A DNA stretch of 64,000 nt from Zelopaecilomyces penicillatus (GCA_005765155.1 VCCP01000001.1:2170001-2234000); one strand, 5' to 3'; shown: positions 12,438 to 26,300, counted from the stretch's first letter. Numbers and translations are program-made. Notes: a model not told the origin generated them from the sequence alone.

Positions 12438-14089
12438 GACGGGCTTATTATTTTGATATGTGGTAGTATGTGTGTGAAATGTATATGTGTATACCGGGAT
12501 AGGGCTGAGAGCCAGAACAGGGGAGGAGAGGGTACGTCGATTCGTATGTTTCGAGATGGGATGATTTCGTTTGCGTCGAGACGGCGTGTGTGTGCGTCAA
12601 CCCAGCTTTTCCTTCCTACCAAGAAAGAACCCAAACGAGTGGCGGCTAGAAGCTGAAAGAAGGTATGGATGTATTCGGGTCTATTGAAAGTGAAGTGGGC
12701 CACCACAAACCATCGCAGGAAGCGTGCGCGTGAATGATGGATCGGGGGCCAGCAACAAGAAAGAGAAGCAGGGAAGAAGGGAAAGCTCAACGTGTGAGTG
12801 GTGGGTGGGTGGTTGTGCTTTGGAAGATGGAGAGGAAACAAGAAGGATGAGGCTGAAAATTCGCGCCAGGCGTTTGAGTGCGCGATTGGGAAGGCTTAAA
12901 CAGGTTTATGACTGGCCAGACGGACGGGCAAGCTGCCGATGTGGTGTGTGGAGCGGCTTTGGGCGGCTATTATAGCGCATGCATTGACGCGGTACAGGAA
13001 GGTTTTACAGGGTTTCGAGATAAGTTAGTACCCTTTCATAGGGCATGTCTTCTGCCAGTAGTACCCTGATCAAGTTTGCTACAGCGATTGCTTCCGAATA
13101 TGTGGTCGGGTGCTTCAGATACTCTTCTTTTGCACGATGTAACTCATCTCTGCAGTAGCCATGTAGCAAACAAAACGTCCTTCGTACAACCCACCCATCC
13201 TACCACACACCAGACACCAGACACTAGACACCGGGACACGAGGAAACAGGAAGCTTCCAGCAGCTGTGTTACATAACGATCGCCTAACATGCAATGTTTC
13301 CCCCCGAGTGGCGACAAACCCCCAAAAGTCAAAACGCCACGGCGTCTGCGCCTCCAACCGCAAGAGGGCCGGCAGCTAAATCACATAGACCCCGGTGTCG
13401 GTTTCTGTTCGCCGAGCATTGGGCTGGGGGACCGGTCTGGTCGGGTCTGAGCCGGCATTTGGAATGATTTAACTCCCAAATGCACGTTGGTTGCTGTCAC
13501 AAGAAGAGGATGAAGAGGGTTATTACCAGCTGCTATTGAAACGGTTATATATAGGCTGGCACACACGCCCACACCCAGGCCCAATGTTCTGGAGCAGGTG
13601 CCCGATCATCAAAGCGCAGCAACGAGTTGACGGTCACCAGCGATAAGCTTTATCGACCAACGTCGGCCCCGCCTTCGCTCCCCCACCGCTTGCTAATACC
13701 ATCCAAGTCTTTCCATCTCATCTCCAAGCAGTTAATTATCTAATAATTACCTACATTACCTACCTATTTATCTATCAACTTACAATTATTAATCTACACC
13801 CAACATCTACACATTGCACCCAACCGCACCGCACCGCACCGCACTGCACTGCACTTCACTCTCTCCGCATCATAAAAGGGCTTCCATCAGTCTCGCTGTG
13901 AAACGTTTAATCCCAAAAGCCGTTCACAAAGGGTGATGGCTCTCCCAATTCGAAACACCCATTATTAATAATACAAGTGCACATTACGGCCCGAACTATT
14001 CCACCTCTGGCCTTGGCCTTCGACTTCTTTAGCTTGATCCGTCTGCGATATAGCAACAATCCGCATCATTCCAAAGAGGGCAACCAGCC
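12438..14089. other. Divergent promoter region between PRKRIP1-like and Det1-like genes
   Basis: No gene is seen in this 1.65 kb. It must hold both promoters, because the flanking genes point outward. Visible features are a pyrimidine-rich leader before 14090, a TTATCTA/TACCTACC-rich patch at about 13735-13800, and a GCACC/GCACT tandem repeat at about 13825-13856. Confidence 0.6.
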
Positions 14090-15618
14090 ATGGCGAAGCC
14101 GCGGTTGATTATTCTCATCCGCCATGCCCAATCTGAAGGCAACAGTAAGTCTCACGATACCCTGCCCCCATCCCATTCAAGATATCTTCAAGAACACCAG
14201 TCTTGAGAGCACGGCTAACACCTACTCCCTTCCGCCTAGAGAACCGCGATATCCACCAGAGCATTCCCGATCACCGCGTCAAGCTCACCCAAGACGGCTG
14301 GGCCCAGGCACACGAAGCTGGCCGCCGCCTTCGCAAACTCCTCCGCCCCGATGACACTCTTCAATTTTTTACATCACCCTATCGCCGGACGCGGGAAACG
14401 ACAGAAGGCATCCTGACGACACTGACGTCTGATGACCCTGAGCCATCACCTTACCGACGGTCCAACATCACGGTCTACGAGGAGCCCCGGCTTCGAGAGC
14501 AGGACTTTGGAAACTTCCAGCCATGTAGCGCCGAGATGGAGCGTATGTGGCAAGAGAGAGCTGACTACGGCCACTTTTTCTACCGCATCCCCAACGGCGA
14601 GAGTGCTGCCGATGCCTACGATCGTGTTAGTGGCTTCAACGAGAGCTTGTGGCGGCAGTTTGGCGATGACGACTTTCCCAGCGTATGTGTGCTAGGTCAG
14701 TACCCACCATCATTTCAAACCACTCTTTTCCCCATTAATGCTAACCCTTTGCGTCTTCCAGTAACCCACGGCCTGATGTCTCGTGTCTTTCTTATGAAGT
14801 GGTATCACTTCACCGTTGAATACTTTGAAGATCTTCGCAATGTAAATCACTGCGAGTTTCTCCTAATGCGCAAGCAGGACAATGGCAAATACCTGCTGAA
14901 AACTAAGCTCCGGACATGGTCCGAGCTGCGCAGAGAGCGAGCACAGGTTGTCAAAGATAAGGAAAAGGAAAAGGAAAAAGACAATAAGGATGATCTCAAG
15001 CTGGAAAGTGCAAAATCCTTTGTTGTTACCCGTCGTTGGGGTGGGTGCCCCAATGGGTGCAATCATACGGTCCATTACAAGAAGCGCCATGACCTAGACG
15101 CTCTGCGCCAGCGTGATGACGAGCACAGCGGTGGGTCAACCATTGCCACGAGGAGGCATCGACAGCACCAAATCCAGGTTCATAGTTCTGAAGAGGAGGG
15201 GAACACTACTACCAAAATCACAACTAAGACTGTTGAGGTCAACGGCTCCCGCACCTCTGATGAACTTGTCTCGTCTCCTGATGGAACACCCTCCTTCATC
15301 ACGGCTGAGGACCGTGTCCGCAGCTTCAAAAACGCTCACTTACACGTCGGCCGCGACTTCGGCGGCAGCTACTCTGGCCATGCCTCGCTTGCTGGCAGTG
15401 ACACAGACTTTTCCGAAGACGAACGGCAGCGACAACGCCGCATTGAGTTGCTTAATGCACACCGCCGAAACACGGGCGGCACAGCCCTTGCGAACCGCCT
15501 TGGGGATGATTCGAGCGGAGCTGGATCTGACGATGGGAGCGGCGCTGAGCCAGAATTGCTTGAGGATCTTGACAAGGCTGAGAAGGAGGATCGGAGTATT
15601 CCAGGTAGCGTCTACTAA
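14090..15618 (+). CDS. Histidine phosphatase (phosphoglycerate mutase superfamily), Det1-like
   Basis: There are three exons: 14090-14144, 14240-14695 and 14762-15618, giving 455 residues. The start context CAGCCATGG is good. The N-terminal half is a branch of the histidine phosphatase superfamily. The catalytic RHA motif is in LIRHAQSEGN (residues 9-18), the phosphate-binding Arg is in SPYRRTRETT, the acid region is in LREQDFGNFQ, and the second catalytic His is in VTHGLMSR. This arrangement matches fungal proteins related to yeast Det1, a phosphatase linked to intracellular sterol movement; that function is known from yeast and only inferred here. The C-terminal half is a charged, probably disordered extension. 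It contains a KDKEKEKEKDNKDD segment and a Cys/His cluster (GGCPNGCNHTVHYKKRH). The second intron is 66 bases with no in-frame stop, so retention would add 22 residues just before the second catalytic His. The gene converges on the histidine kinase. Confidence 0.9.
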
Positions 15619-16910
15619 CTGTGCAGAGTCCCAATTTTTTTTTACGAACATGACCAGCATAACTTTGAAAGAGGAGTCAGGGCGTATTTGCGTTTGCTAA
15701 TTATCCAAGGCCTTTTCAGGTCACTTTGTTTGTTTGAAAGCAAAGGGTATATGGGGCATAGCCAGGCTGACTTCTATCCCCCAGCGATTTGCCTTATAGC
15801 GATTTTTGCCTTTTTTTCCCTAGGGGGACAATTGGGGACTAGATGGGAAAAATGTACTAGATACCATCTATTTGCAGAGCCTCTTTGTATATTAAAAAAG
15901 GGGACACACATACATGTACACAAACAAACCCACACCTTTTCCTTAAAAAAGTATGGTACTTGGAAAGGCATTCAAGTGAGATCGCGTAGAAACCAACTCC
16001 ACGGAGCAGGGGAGGAAAAACAAGACGGGAAAGGCCACGCCACCTCCCTCCCCTTGACAAATGGCAAAAGCAGCAAAAATCAAGAGCATCAAACAAAAAA
16101 CTACCAGAAAGATATCTCAGTTTTTCGTCTCATTTCGACGTCGCTGTTAGCGACCCGTCTATCTAAAACCCAACCAAACGTCTTCTTCCCATTTCCCTCG
16201 CAAGGCCATGCGGGAATAAAAAATCAGCATAAAAAAGAGGAGGTAAACCCCAAAGTCAAACCACGGAACAAGAGCAAACAATGACTGGGGAAGGGAGATG
16301 ACTACACCAACCAACGTCCCAGATTTTCAAAAGATATAGTGAAAAAGGAAACTGGGGAGAAAAAGAAAAGAAAATTGACACATCTCCATCCTCTTTTTTT
16401 CCTGGTTGCGGGCCGTGAGCCTTCTTCATGTCACAAACGCCTCATGTCCTCCTTCTCCTTCTTCTTCATCAACCCCATCCAAGTCTCAGTACTGAGTTGA
16501 CAAATTCCTTGAGAATGAAACAAAAAGGAAACCGAGACTCGCATGTGCAAGTAGAAATAGAAAGGCGAAGCAAAGCTTTCTGCTCTCTTTCTACCTCCCC
16601 AGCATAGAATCAAGGAGGGGGGTACGAGAGATTGGAATGCAGCGCCGAGGTATTCGTGTCATTATAAGCGTGTAATTTTGGAATTTTTCTTGATGAGCAA
16701 AGAAAAAGCCATGTTGTATGTCATTGACTAAACAAGGAAGGGGCCGTCGCAATACCCCCTCTTTTCTTTTGTTGCGGGCCCTTCTATATGATATCTTTTT
16801 TTGAGGTAACTGTCGAGCCCTCCTGTGTAATGACTCTTCGGCAGAAAAATTTAGAAAATAAAATTGTGTGTAGCAAAGGGGTATGAGCTACCATGAGCAG
16901 CGAGCCTAGC
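15619..16910. other. Convergent 3' intergenic region
   Basis: This lies between the Det1-like gene and the histidine kinase. It contains A-rich and T-rich stretches and no supported gene. An open frame on the plus strand at about 15.7-16.3 kb has no domain and a biased, lysine-rich composition. Confidence 0.6.
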
Positions 16911-19900
16911 TCAAAAGAATTTGGACATGGCTCTACTAAGGTTGATAAAGTCGACCGGTTTGGTGACATAGTCGCTAAATCCGGCTGCAACACACTTGTC
17001 ATGAACGTCCGACATGACATTTGCAGATAATGCAATGATGGGCATTCTGGGGTAGTTTGCCGCCTTCTCCCAATCTCGGATTTCACGGCAGGCTTGATAG
17101 CCGTCTTTACGCGGCATGTGAAGATCGCACTAGATGATGGGGAAGAAAAAAAACTCCCAGTTAGCTCGTGATACGTAAAAGTCTACCCAAGCAATAACCA
17201 AAAAAAAAAACTTACCAGTATGAGGGAGTAGAATGCATGAGGCTTCGCCAGGACCTTGTCTGTGCACTCCACTCCATCAATAGCCATCTCTACATCGACA
17301 CCAATCTTCTTCAAGTACTTGGTGAGGACCTTTTGATTGACAGGGTTGTCCTCCACTAAAAGAACCATGTAACCTTTGTTGCCCATACGTCTCTCAATCT
17401 CCAGATAGCTGGCTTTCTGGCTTTCAACCATTTGCTGTGCCGTGGATCTATTCCAATCCGTGCTCAGATCCCGCACCCTATCCGGGTCGAAGATGACTGC
17501 AAACCGAGATGGCTTGACTGGCTTGTAGATAAACGTGACCAGGTTATCGGATAACAGGCGTTCGTACTTGGTACCAGTTGCCTGTTTAATAACGGCCTGT
17601 CGCTGAACCGAGTCCGAGAGTATCAGAATGGTAGTCGTCTCGAGTTTCTGGGTCTTGGTTATTTTATCCATGACACTAATGATAGCCTCGGCTGATCCCA
17701 AATTGATGACAATGTGGGTAAACTTCACTGGGTCGTCTCCTCCAATGAACTGCTCAGCCTCCTCAACCGTGCCAAGAGCTGTGATTTGATGAGGTACATC
17801 CTTTGGTAGCGTCATCTCAATATGTTGCGTGGTTGCTTCGCGACTGTGGTATTGGGGGCAGATGATGAGGATTGAGTACATCGGTGGCCGAAATTTCTCA
17901 CTTGGTCGTTGATCGTGCAAATCTGGCGTCACGGTACGTCCCGGAGAACCTCTGTCAGTAGGCATTTCGAGTTTCATTTGAGACAGATCTTGTCCACTAG
18001 CCTTGGCAGCTTCACTGAAGCGGGCCAATCCTGTGTTCACTGAAGTGGCCGAAGACCTATCCGTAAGATGTGATCGGCTAGAATGAACAGATTGGTTGGA
18101 GCTGCCTGCTGATGTCACAACGGGTGAGCCAAGACTGGCGTCAGAGCCCGTTCCGGTAGCCTCTTCAGCTACACGCGACCGCCTTCGCTGAGAGAGAGAC
18201 TTGACAGTTTTTGGGCTGTCCTCCGTCTCCGTATGTTGTGAGGCGACAAAAACCGTTGACCCTGGACTACCGGGCAGGTTTGGTCGATCCTCCAGAGTCG
18301 GAAGTGTAAATCGAGCCGTGAAAGTAAAAGTAGAGCCCTGGCCTACAACGGCATTGCCTTCCATGGTGCCAGCATGAAGCTCAACTAGTTGTCTTGAAAT
18401 AACAAGACCCAAGCCGCTACCACCGTGCTGCCTAGTACTGCTCCCGTCAATTTGGCTGAAGGGCTTGAAAATGAGGTCCTTTTCCTCCTTTGAGAATCCA
18501 CGACCTGTATCTGTGATGCTGAATTCCAGCATAATCTCGTTCTCGCCGCCAGCGGGCTGATCTCCCGTGAAAACTCTGCATCGGCTAAACACCTCTCCTT
18601 CCGCGGTGAATTTGATGGCGTTTCCAATGACATTGAGAAGTACCTGTCGGATACGAACCTTGTCACCTTTGACCCAGGCGGGGACGTCGGCTTCTACTAG
18701 GTAATTCAACTCAAGGCGCTTCGCGATCGCCATGGTGGAGACCAGTTCGTTGACGTCTTCTATGAGAGATCGAGTATGGAACCATTCAAATTTGAGCTTC
18801 ATCATACCAGCGTCGACTTTGGACAGGTCCAGAATGTCGTTGATAATCATGATGAGGCTGTTTGCGCTCGTTTGAATAGTATTGGTGTAGTCGCGTTGTT
18901 CCTCATTCAGAGTAGTGTCTTGCAGGAAACTGACCATGCCTGAAATACCGATAAGGGGTGTGCGTATTTCATGAGACATGTTGCTCAAAAATCTACTCTT
19001 CGACTCCATGGCCTCCTTTAACTTGGCCTCTAGGAGCTTGTGATCATTGATATCCGTAGCTGAGCCAAAGTATGAGCTTGCACCGCTGCCGAAATCAATA
19101 GTATCAATCTCAACACATCGAATGAGGTGCCACCTATATTCTCCAGACTTGGAACGCAGGCGGACTTCTGTTGTATAGGAGGGCCGGCCGTTGGAGTCAG
19201 TTCCAACCTTGATCACCCCCTTTCTCGCCAGTTCCGACAGATCAGTGTTGGAGAGTTCGTAGCTAGAATTACTACCTGAACTATCCTGTCGATTGAGAGG
19301 CGACCTTGGGTCACCTCTTGGATCACCTCTTGCGGCGCTTGCTTCGGGGGCAGCGTATGACTTCGTTGCACCTGTTGGCGTTGAGGTGTCCTCTGATGAG
19401 ACAGAGCTGTTGCCTTTTTGGTCGAATTCGTGGTTGCGCCTCGATATCGAAGCTTGATCAATTGGAATCCGACATTTGGCCAAATCCTCAGGGTGGACAA
19501 AATCCATGAATCCCAGGCGTAACGAGTCTTCAAAGCTTTGCCCCGTATAGGACAGCCATCGCTCGTTGGCAAAGGTGATGCCGTCGTCCTCAGTAGCTGT
19601 GAATATTATCTGCGGTATGAGATTTGCCAGTAGGCGATGCTTAGCCTCAGATGCCTCAATCTCTTCCTGACGCGCTGCCTTCAACTCCGCAATATGCTGA
19701 TCATGAATATCCATATAAGAGCCGAGGAACTGCATAATGACACCCCTTTTATCCTTCGAGGCTACAGCTCTAGCATAGAACCATCGGTACGCGCCATCGA
19801 ATCGCTTGATCCTCACGGTTCTAGAGAATTGCTCTCCCGTCCGTAGTGAATGCCCCCATGCTTTAAGATACTCTTCTCGATCATCGACATGAATGCTACC

Positions 19901-22900
19901 CCACGGATCTGCTGACAGGTCCGTCACTGTTTGTCCCCGATAAGAGAGATAACGGCTGTTGACCCAGACGATCTCGCCTGTCTGAGGTACTGCCACAAAC
20001 ACATGAGCAGGCAATGAGTCTAAAATTAGACCTTTGAGCCTATCTGATGGCGGAGGCATGTCGGCAACGGTGGTTGACAAGGATCCAGCCCTTTGTGGAC
20101 CCGTCGCGCTCTGAGTCAGTTGAGGCCTGGTATGAAGGCTAGAGCTTGGAGGTAGGGATTGGAATGTGGAAGAAAAGTCAGCCCCATAGCTGTGCAGCAT
20201 GGTATGACTCTGCTGTTGAGACTGGTTGGGGTCCCGTGATGAAGGCTCAATGCGTTTCTCTGCAGGATGCATCCCGGTAGTAACATCATCCAGTTTGGTG
20301 CTACCCGTCTCGGCGCTGCCAGTCCTCAAACTAAACTCATTGGTGGTGGTCAAATCATCAGAGGTCCGGGGAGATTGCTCAAGAGACTCATCCAGCTCTG
20401 TAGCTCCTTGCAGAGCTCTGAGACTAGGCAGGCGGGGGATACGCTTCTCTCCGGGCGAGTTATCCTTAGATCCTGTCCTGGATCTCTGCGACCCAGCACC
20501 CCAGAAGTCTTGCCTTGAAGATGATGATTGTCCTTGTTTACTGCTAAAGTAGCTTCCTGACATTTGGGAAGCAGCAGCTGGGCTTGCAGCAGGTTGACGT
20601 TTGTCTATGAGATATGCAAGGGAACCGGTTTCCCACCCAGGAGTTCCCATTGGAGAGCCAGTAGCACTTTTGGAAACACCAGAGTAATCGCTTGGGCTAG
20701 TAATGCTGCCAGCCAAAGATTGCTGTGGAACTCCACCATCTGCTGCAAGGTACGCAGCATTTCCTATCGGGCGCCCATAAGGGGTGACGGCTCCAAACCC
20801 TGCAGTTAGCGGCCTTCTCCGCCGCATGCCTGCAAGCTCTGTCTCGAGATTCGTATAGTGGCGGCAAAGCGAAAACGAAGTGGCGAGGTGCGGTGCCAAG
20901 TGTTCTAGAGAGTGTCGCAGATTGGATGGATATGGTATGACGGGAGTAAGTATGGACAGTATGGCAATTGGCGCTGGCTTGTCCTTTTTCAGAGTCTCGG
21001 GTCCCACAGATTCAGCCTCCAGAGGCTGTTTTTGGCCGAAAGCCGACTCGTCCTTGCTTCGGGACTGTGACTTTTGTGTCATTGCCGTTGTGTCGAGCTT
21101 GAAAGGGCGCGGTGATTTCGATAACAGAACATGGGTAAGGGGAACATGCAATACAGTCCAAGAGTTGTCCATTCCAATAGCCTCGGGTGGGCGCATGCCT
21201 GAATAGTCTGTGGGCGCAGGTCCGGGGTTGAAGGAGTCCTCATCGACCATTGCATCGGTGAAGAAAGGGTTCTCCTTGGAATCTGGTCGGACAGCGGGCG
21301 ACGGAGCAGGGGATTGTGACCATGGTGACGGGGGAGTTTGCTCGTACTCTTCATATTTCGGTGTAGGTGGTCTTTGATCCTCTTCTTCTAGAGAAGACCC
21401 AATCCCCCTTGCTTTGTCGCTGAAGTGCACTTTACCTCGCATGGCTGCCCGAGAGCCGGTGGAGCCTGCAAAGATGGACGACAGTTTAGAACCAGACTCG
21501 TTGAGTCGCTGGTTTTTAGGCTTCTTGGCTGCATCTGTGCTCGCTGCCTTGGAAGACTGCTTCTGGTTGCTAGAGGGGACACTACTGCCAGACGGGTCCG
21601 AGGTGTTTGTTGTTGTTGCTGTTGTAGGTGCCAGGTAGGGATAGGTCCTCGTCAGCGCCACGGCTCTCCCACGTTCGAGTACTCTCGCAACGCCTGTATG
21701 GTCTATAAGAGGATCCGCTTCATAGTCTAATGCCTGGAGAACAGGAAGAATTCGACCCTGCCCTTCGTATTGGGCGATGAGCGGGGCCTCCCAACTTGGT
21801 ATATCTTGTGGCATCTCTCGCTCTAGAGAGTCATGTTGTTCCAGAGTATTTTCGTTTAGCTGAATATGATCAATGGCTAACTCTGCGGTGGTTGGAACAG
21901 AGGAATGTTGCGTCTTGCTCCTCTTCAGGTGAGACGGTCGACGGAGGGCTGTTGGTGTCTTATCCTGTGACTTTTCCTTATTGTCCTCAAATGTGGTGAA
22001 GGAGTGACGGGTGGCGAGACCGGGCCGCATCGGTGTGCATGGTGTTGAGACCTCTTCGGGACTGGCGAGGAGATCTTGAAGATCATAATCACCACTTTGC
22101 ATGGCGCTGCTGCCCCTGGCTAAGTACCCAAGACTGAGCTCATCCTCGTCATGTTCGTTGTATGTGGCTTTCTGGCCCCAAGGCACATTTTCAATATCAG
22201 TTGTGTCGGCCGGGATGGCCAATGTCACACGCTCAGCTTTGTAGACTTCACGCATAATCTGCACAACAGTGTTCCACCATGCGTCGAGACCCGGCTCTGC
22301 AGATAACATCAAAGACAAGTCATAGAGGTTGGGGGTGGGGAAGTCGAAATTGTCGGGATGTGGAGTATGTAAAGGATTGAAGCTGAAAGGGGATGCTGGA
22401 GTTGAGTTCTCAGAGAGAACTCTATCCAAGACGCCACGGTATTCATAGGGCGCCGACTGTAATGGGCGAAAGTTGGCGGATGGGGACTGAATTTGAGCAG
22501 GGTGCTGAAGTTGATGAGGAAAAGCCAAGGAACCAGTGAAGGGCATCCCCATCCGAGGGAAGGGATATGATGGCGTGCTGGCGACCAGCGCCGGAGTCAT
22601 GCCGCCACGAATAGTATTTCCAGACTCGGTAGAGGCGGTAGCAAAGGCTGAATTGATGAGCGAAAACCCTCCAATCGTTTCCTCGAGGATGGGTGAAACG
22701 CGGGTCTTGTCCGGGGTCTGACCAGTTTGCAGCCCTTTGGCAGCGAGTTCCCTAAGCTCCAAGTCGCGCGCGAGTCGCTCTCGATATTCGTTGAGTTGTT
22801 GCTGTGAAGAAGTCAAGACGGTCTTTTCGTCGGCAGAACTAGTCGTCTGTGACGAGGCGGAGGTGGATGAGCCATCGTCAAGAGTGCTGGCGGCGGCCAT

Positions 22901-23359
22901 ATGCTGTGCGGTTGAGGGCCTCCCCGATGGATCGGCTGAGGAGGCGGACGGATAGCTGGACCGGCGGCTTGTCATTGCATCACATGCATTCGCATGTCCG
23001 TGGGGAAGAGAGCCAGGCGTCACTTGTCCATTTCTCAAGTCACCGTAGTTGCTGGGATTTGCAAAGGCGGCGGTGGCGATCCAGGACGCAGTGTCGGCCA
23101 ACGGCCGTGCCGGCAGCAGTTTAAGTCGACGCGTCCAGGCCCAGGTCGAGTTTGAGGACGAAGTCGGAGTGGTAGTCAAATTTGGCGTCGAGGTTGAAGT
23201 CGAATTCGGGTTCAGGTTCGAGGCCAGTGCGGATGTGTGTGGGGGGCTCTTGAGCGGCGCGGCGGAGGTCGTCGTTGTGGTAGTGGCGGCGGCGGTTGAG
23301 GCGGAAGTTGGAAGCGAGGGCGATGCTCTCTGGTCGTCTGTAGCGCTGGGGCTTAGCAT
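16911..23359 (-). CDS. Hybrid histidine kinase with GAF-like, two PAS, HisKA, HATPase and receiver domains
   Basis: This is a sensor kinase of the fungal multistep phosphorelay, expected to pass phosphate through an HPt protein to response regulators. Exon 1 is 23359-17216 and exon 2 is 17129-16911, giving 2120 residues. The donor is GTAAGT, the acceptor CTAG, and the phase is 0. The first ~340 residues are Ser/Thr/Pro-rich. A GAF-like domain appears split: its first part (LDAWWNTVVQIMREVYKAER) is near residue 360, and its end (HLAPHLATSFSLCRHY) is several hundred residues later. PAS domains start near residues 1107 and 1240, the second carrying a ~140-residue insertion. The HisKA motif FLSNMSHEIRTPL places the phosphoacceptor at His1463. 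N and G boxes follow (NVIGNAIKF, DTGRGFS, GGSGLGLVISR). The receiver has LLVEDNPVNQ (~1998), Asp2050 in CDLHMP, and Lys in VTKPVD. No transmembrane segment is seen, so it is probably cytosolic. I do not assign a fungal kinase group. Confidence 0.95.
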
Positions 23360-26300
23360 ACCTCACGTCCTGCCTCTGTGTCTGTACGCATCAAGGATGA
23401 TGGAAAATGGACGTGTCTCTCTGGTCGTCGTCTCTACTCTTGGATCTATGGCCAGAAGGGCGGAAGGGATTGCCGCATACGCAGCGCAGGGCGACGGCAT
23501 TCAACAGCGAGTGGGCGGGTGGAGGGGAGAGGAGAAACACACAGTGGCGGGACCCGGCGAGAGGGCTAAAGACGACAGACAACAGACAGACGAACGAGAC
23601 GACGGAACAACAACACAGCAGCAGTAGCAACCGCAAAAACAGTAGCACACGACAGGCTTAAGCAGACCAGGCAGGGGTGGAAGGGCTGGCTGCCAGATGT
23701 TGATTGCGGGCGGTTGGCACCTCTTTCTGCGCCAAATCAACGGGTTGAGGGCGGGAGTTGAGAGAAGCGGTAAAAGGTGGCAGCGGCGGTTGGTGAGGAC
23801 TGGACCGAGTTGGGGCCTCAGACGTCACGGCACGCACTAAAGGCGGAGGGCAGAAGGAGTGCAAGTAACAGCCGTTTGGCGGCAGTCGTAGTGGCAGCAA
23901 CAGGCAGTATCGACAGCAAAGGCAGTGGCAGTGGCATCTTGCTCTTGCTGCCTCCATACTACCTGCACCATAGCACAACCATTGTGATTCCAGTTGACTA
24001 TCTACTGCTCTTGGACCGCGATAATATTCATGATTCCATCCCTACTCCATCCATCCATTTGTCCAGCAACGAAGCGAGCGTAGCCCACGGTTGACTGGGC
24101 CATCCTCCCCCGAAAATGATCCGTCAATACATGGCAAATAAATAACGGGGAGACAGACGGCCCCAAACAACGCTGCTTGGCTGCGTCTTGCCCCCCCTCC
24201 GGCCCACCGCTGTTAGTGTCTCCAGTGGGCCCCTAGTCGGTGCCAAAGCCGCCAACCCAACCCAGTGCTCGGGAGGGAGCAGCTATGACGTAGGTGACGC
24301 CAAACCGGGCCAGGGGGAGGGGGTCGGTCACGGAGCACTAGGCACAGTCCTGTACAGTGTGTATCCGTCGCCGTAGTCCGTACGGAGCATGTGTGTGGGT
24401 GGTTGGTGTGCTCTGTGCAGACAAAGGAGGTAATAATATGTATGTGGCGGGTGGATGGATGTCCATCATCATCATCAGCAGCAGCAGCAGCCCAGCAACT
24501 CCCAAAGCGGACTGGCTGCAGGGCTTGGCCATGCCCACGGTAATATTAGCCTGGGTAACTGCATATCTTTGCCTTCCTTCCTGTACATCTACACACACTT
24601 GTGGTCCAAGTGGCCCAGCAACCCAGCTCGTGTACGGAGGAAATTCTCCAGGCCAAAGCATTCGCTGTTGAAGCTGCTATTTTTGTTTTTCATTAGGTCT
24701 GCGTATCTGCGTGTCTGCGTGTGTCTCCTCTTCTTTTTACAGACACCAAGTTGGAAATTCCAGATACCTGTAGCCGTAACGACTAGGGCACACTATCATA
24801 CCTACACACTTGCCTACCACTACTCCATACTCACTCATCTGATACCTTCAACGGAAAAAGACATCATGCACACTGCAAATCCTAGGCACTACGTGCACCC
24901 ACGTAATAGGTAGGCGGTAGTCAGGCCGCATATATATACATCACATGGGGGGGCATTGAATGGACATTCAAGCAAACATTATTTTGGGAAGTGAGAATCG
25001 CAGCCCCCAGAGAAGAACCCCCCTGTTTGTGTCCCTGTTTAGGTAGGTACTTGCCTTTTAGTCTAGGTTAGCGAGTTATGTGTGCTGTGTATTGACAATT
25101 AGCGGTCTGCTTATTGCCTGAGCAAGCGTCATTTTTGCCGTCCATTCGGCCAACTGGTAATAGTTTACAGTTGATCACCCCCCTAAATTATCGACGGCCC
25201 CATCATAGGGCTCGTCTACCCCGGCCAAGACCTTGTTCCAATGCACTTCTTCAACGGCCTTGTGAAGGATGATTTGGATTTCCAACGGCCCTTCCAAGCC
25301 GCTAGACTGCCCATCCAAATCTGGCCCCCCTCCTAAGTGCACGTCAATTGCTATTATTGTCCATTTGTGTTTATGTGTTGTGTTCTGTGTTGGTGGTGCC
25401 TGTGCCTGTGCCTGTGGGCGTAACTGTACCTGGAGATGCCTGGCCCTGTAACGTTGGTGGTGCGGCTTGTTTGGCCGTGCGCCATCAGCCCCACGAGAGA
25501 GATAGAGAAAGCTATTCCAATGATGACGAGCCTCTTTAATCACTCGTACGAGAAACGAGATGATTATTGCAAGTACCGACAAGTGTGCGCATTGTGCTGC
25601 TCATCATCTCGTGCACTCATACGGAAGCGCCGGGGCTGCCATACGGAGAGACGTGGTGTAGATGTAAATCGGTAGCCAAAAACTCCGACTACCCACTACT
25701 CAACTGAGGCTCATCTATCGTGCTCATTGTTGTATTTATCCCGTGCTGCCTTTTTGACGGCTTCCGCACGGTACCTCTTCATCAAAAACGCCTTGTCTCT
25801 CTTTGTCTCGATGAGGTCACATGGATGGCTTGTGAGTGAATCGGCAACTCAGCGCCACATCGACGACAAAACTATCGACTAAAACCAATCAGCCAACCAA
25901 TTTTCCGGCAGTGGGTTCCTCTATGTTGTTCCCCCATTCCCACCCCCCTTCTCGCTTTTGGTTTCTTTTTTTTTTTTTTTTCTTTATCCCCCCCCCCCCC
26001 CCCGTGTCGTGTATCGTAAACGAACGGGTAAATTTTTTTACTAAGACACAATCATCGACTTTGAGAGCCATCCAAAATAGCCCCGCATGCTTTTGCTATT
26101 GTGACTAAATACCTATAATTACAAGTCTAATTTATCTTGCATGTTCCCAACCGTCTGGTCAGGCACTGTTTTTAGGTACCTAGGTATGTACAAACACCCA
26201 AATCATGTAAAAATATCAGGAGGGGCATATATGTGGGTGCCTTTGTGTGACGAGTGTGAGGCTGTCTTGGCTGCTGCACTATTGTTTCCTTTGCGTGCAA

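Noticed and set aside
15688..16284. 198-codon plus-strand frame after the Det1-like gene
   Set aside because: It has no domain, biased Lys/Gln/Thr composition, and sits in a convergent 3' flank with A-rich tracts.
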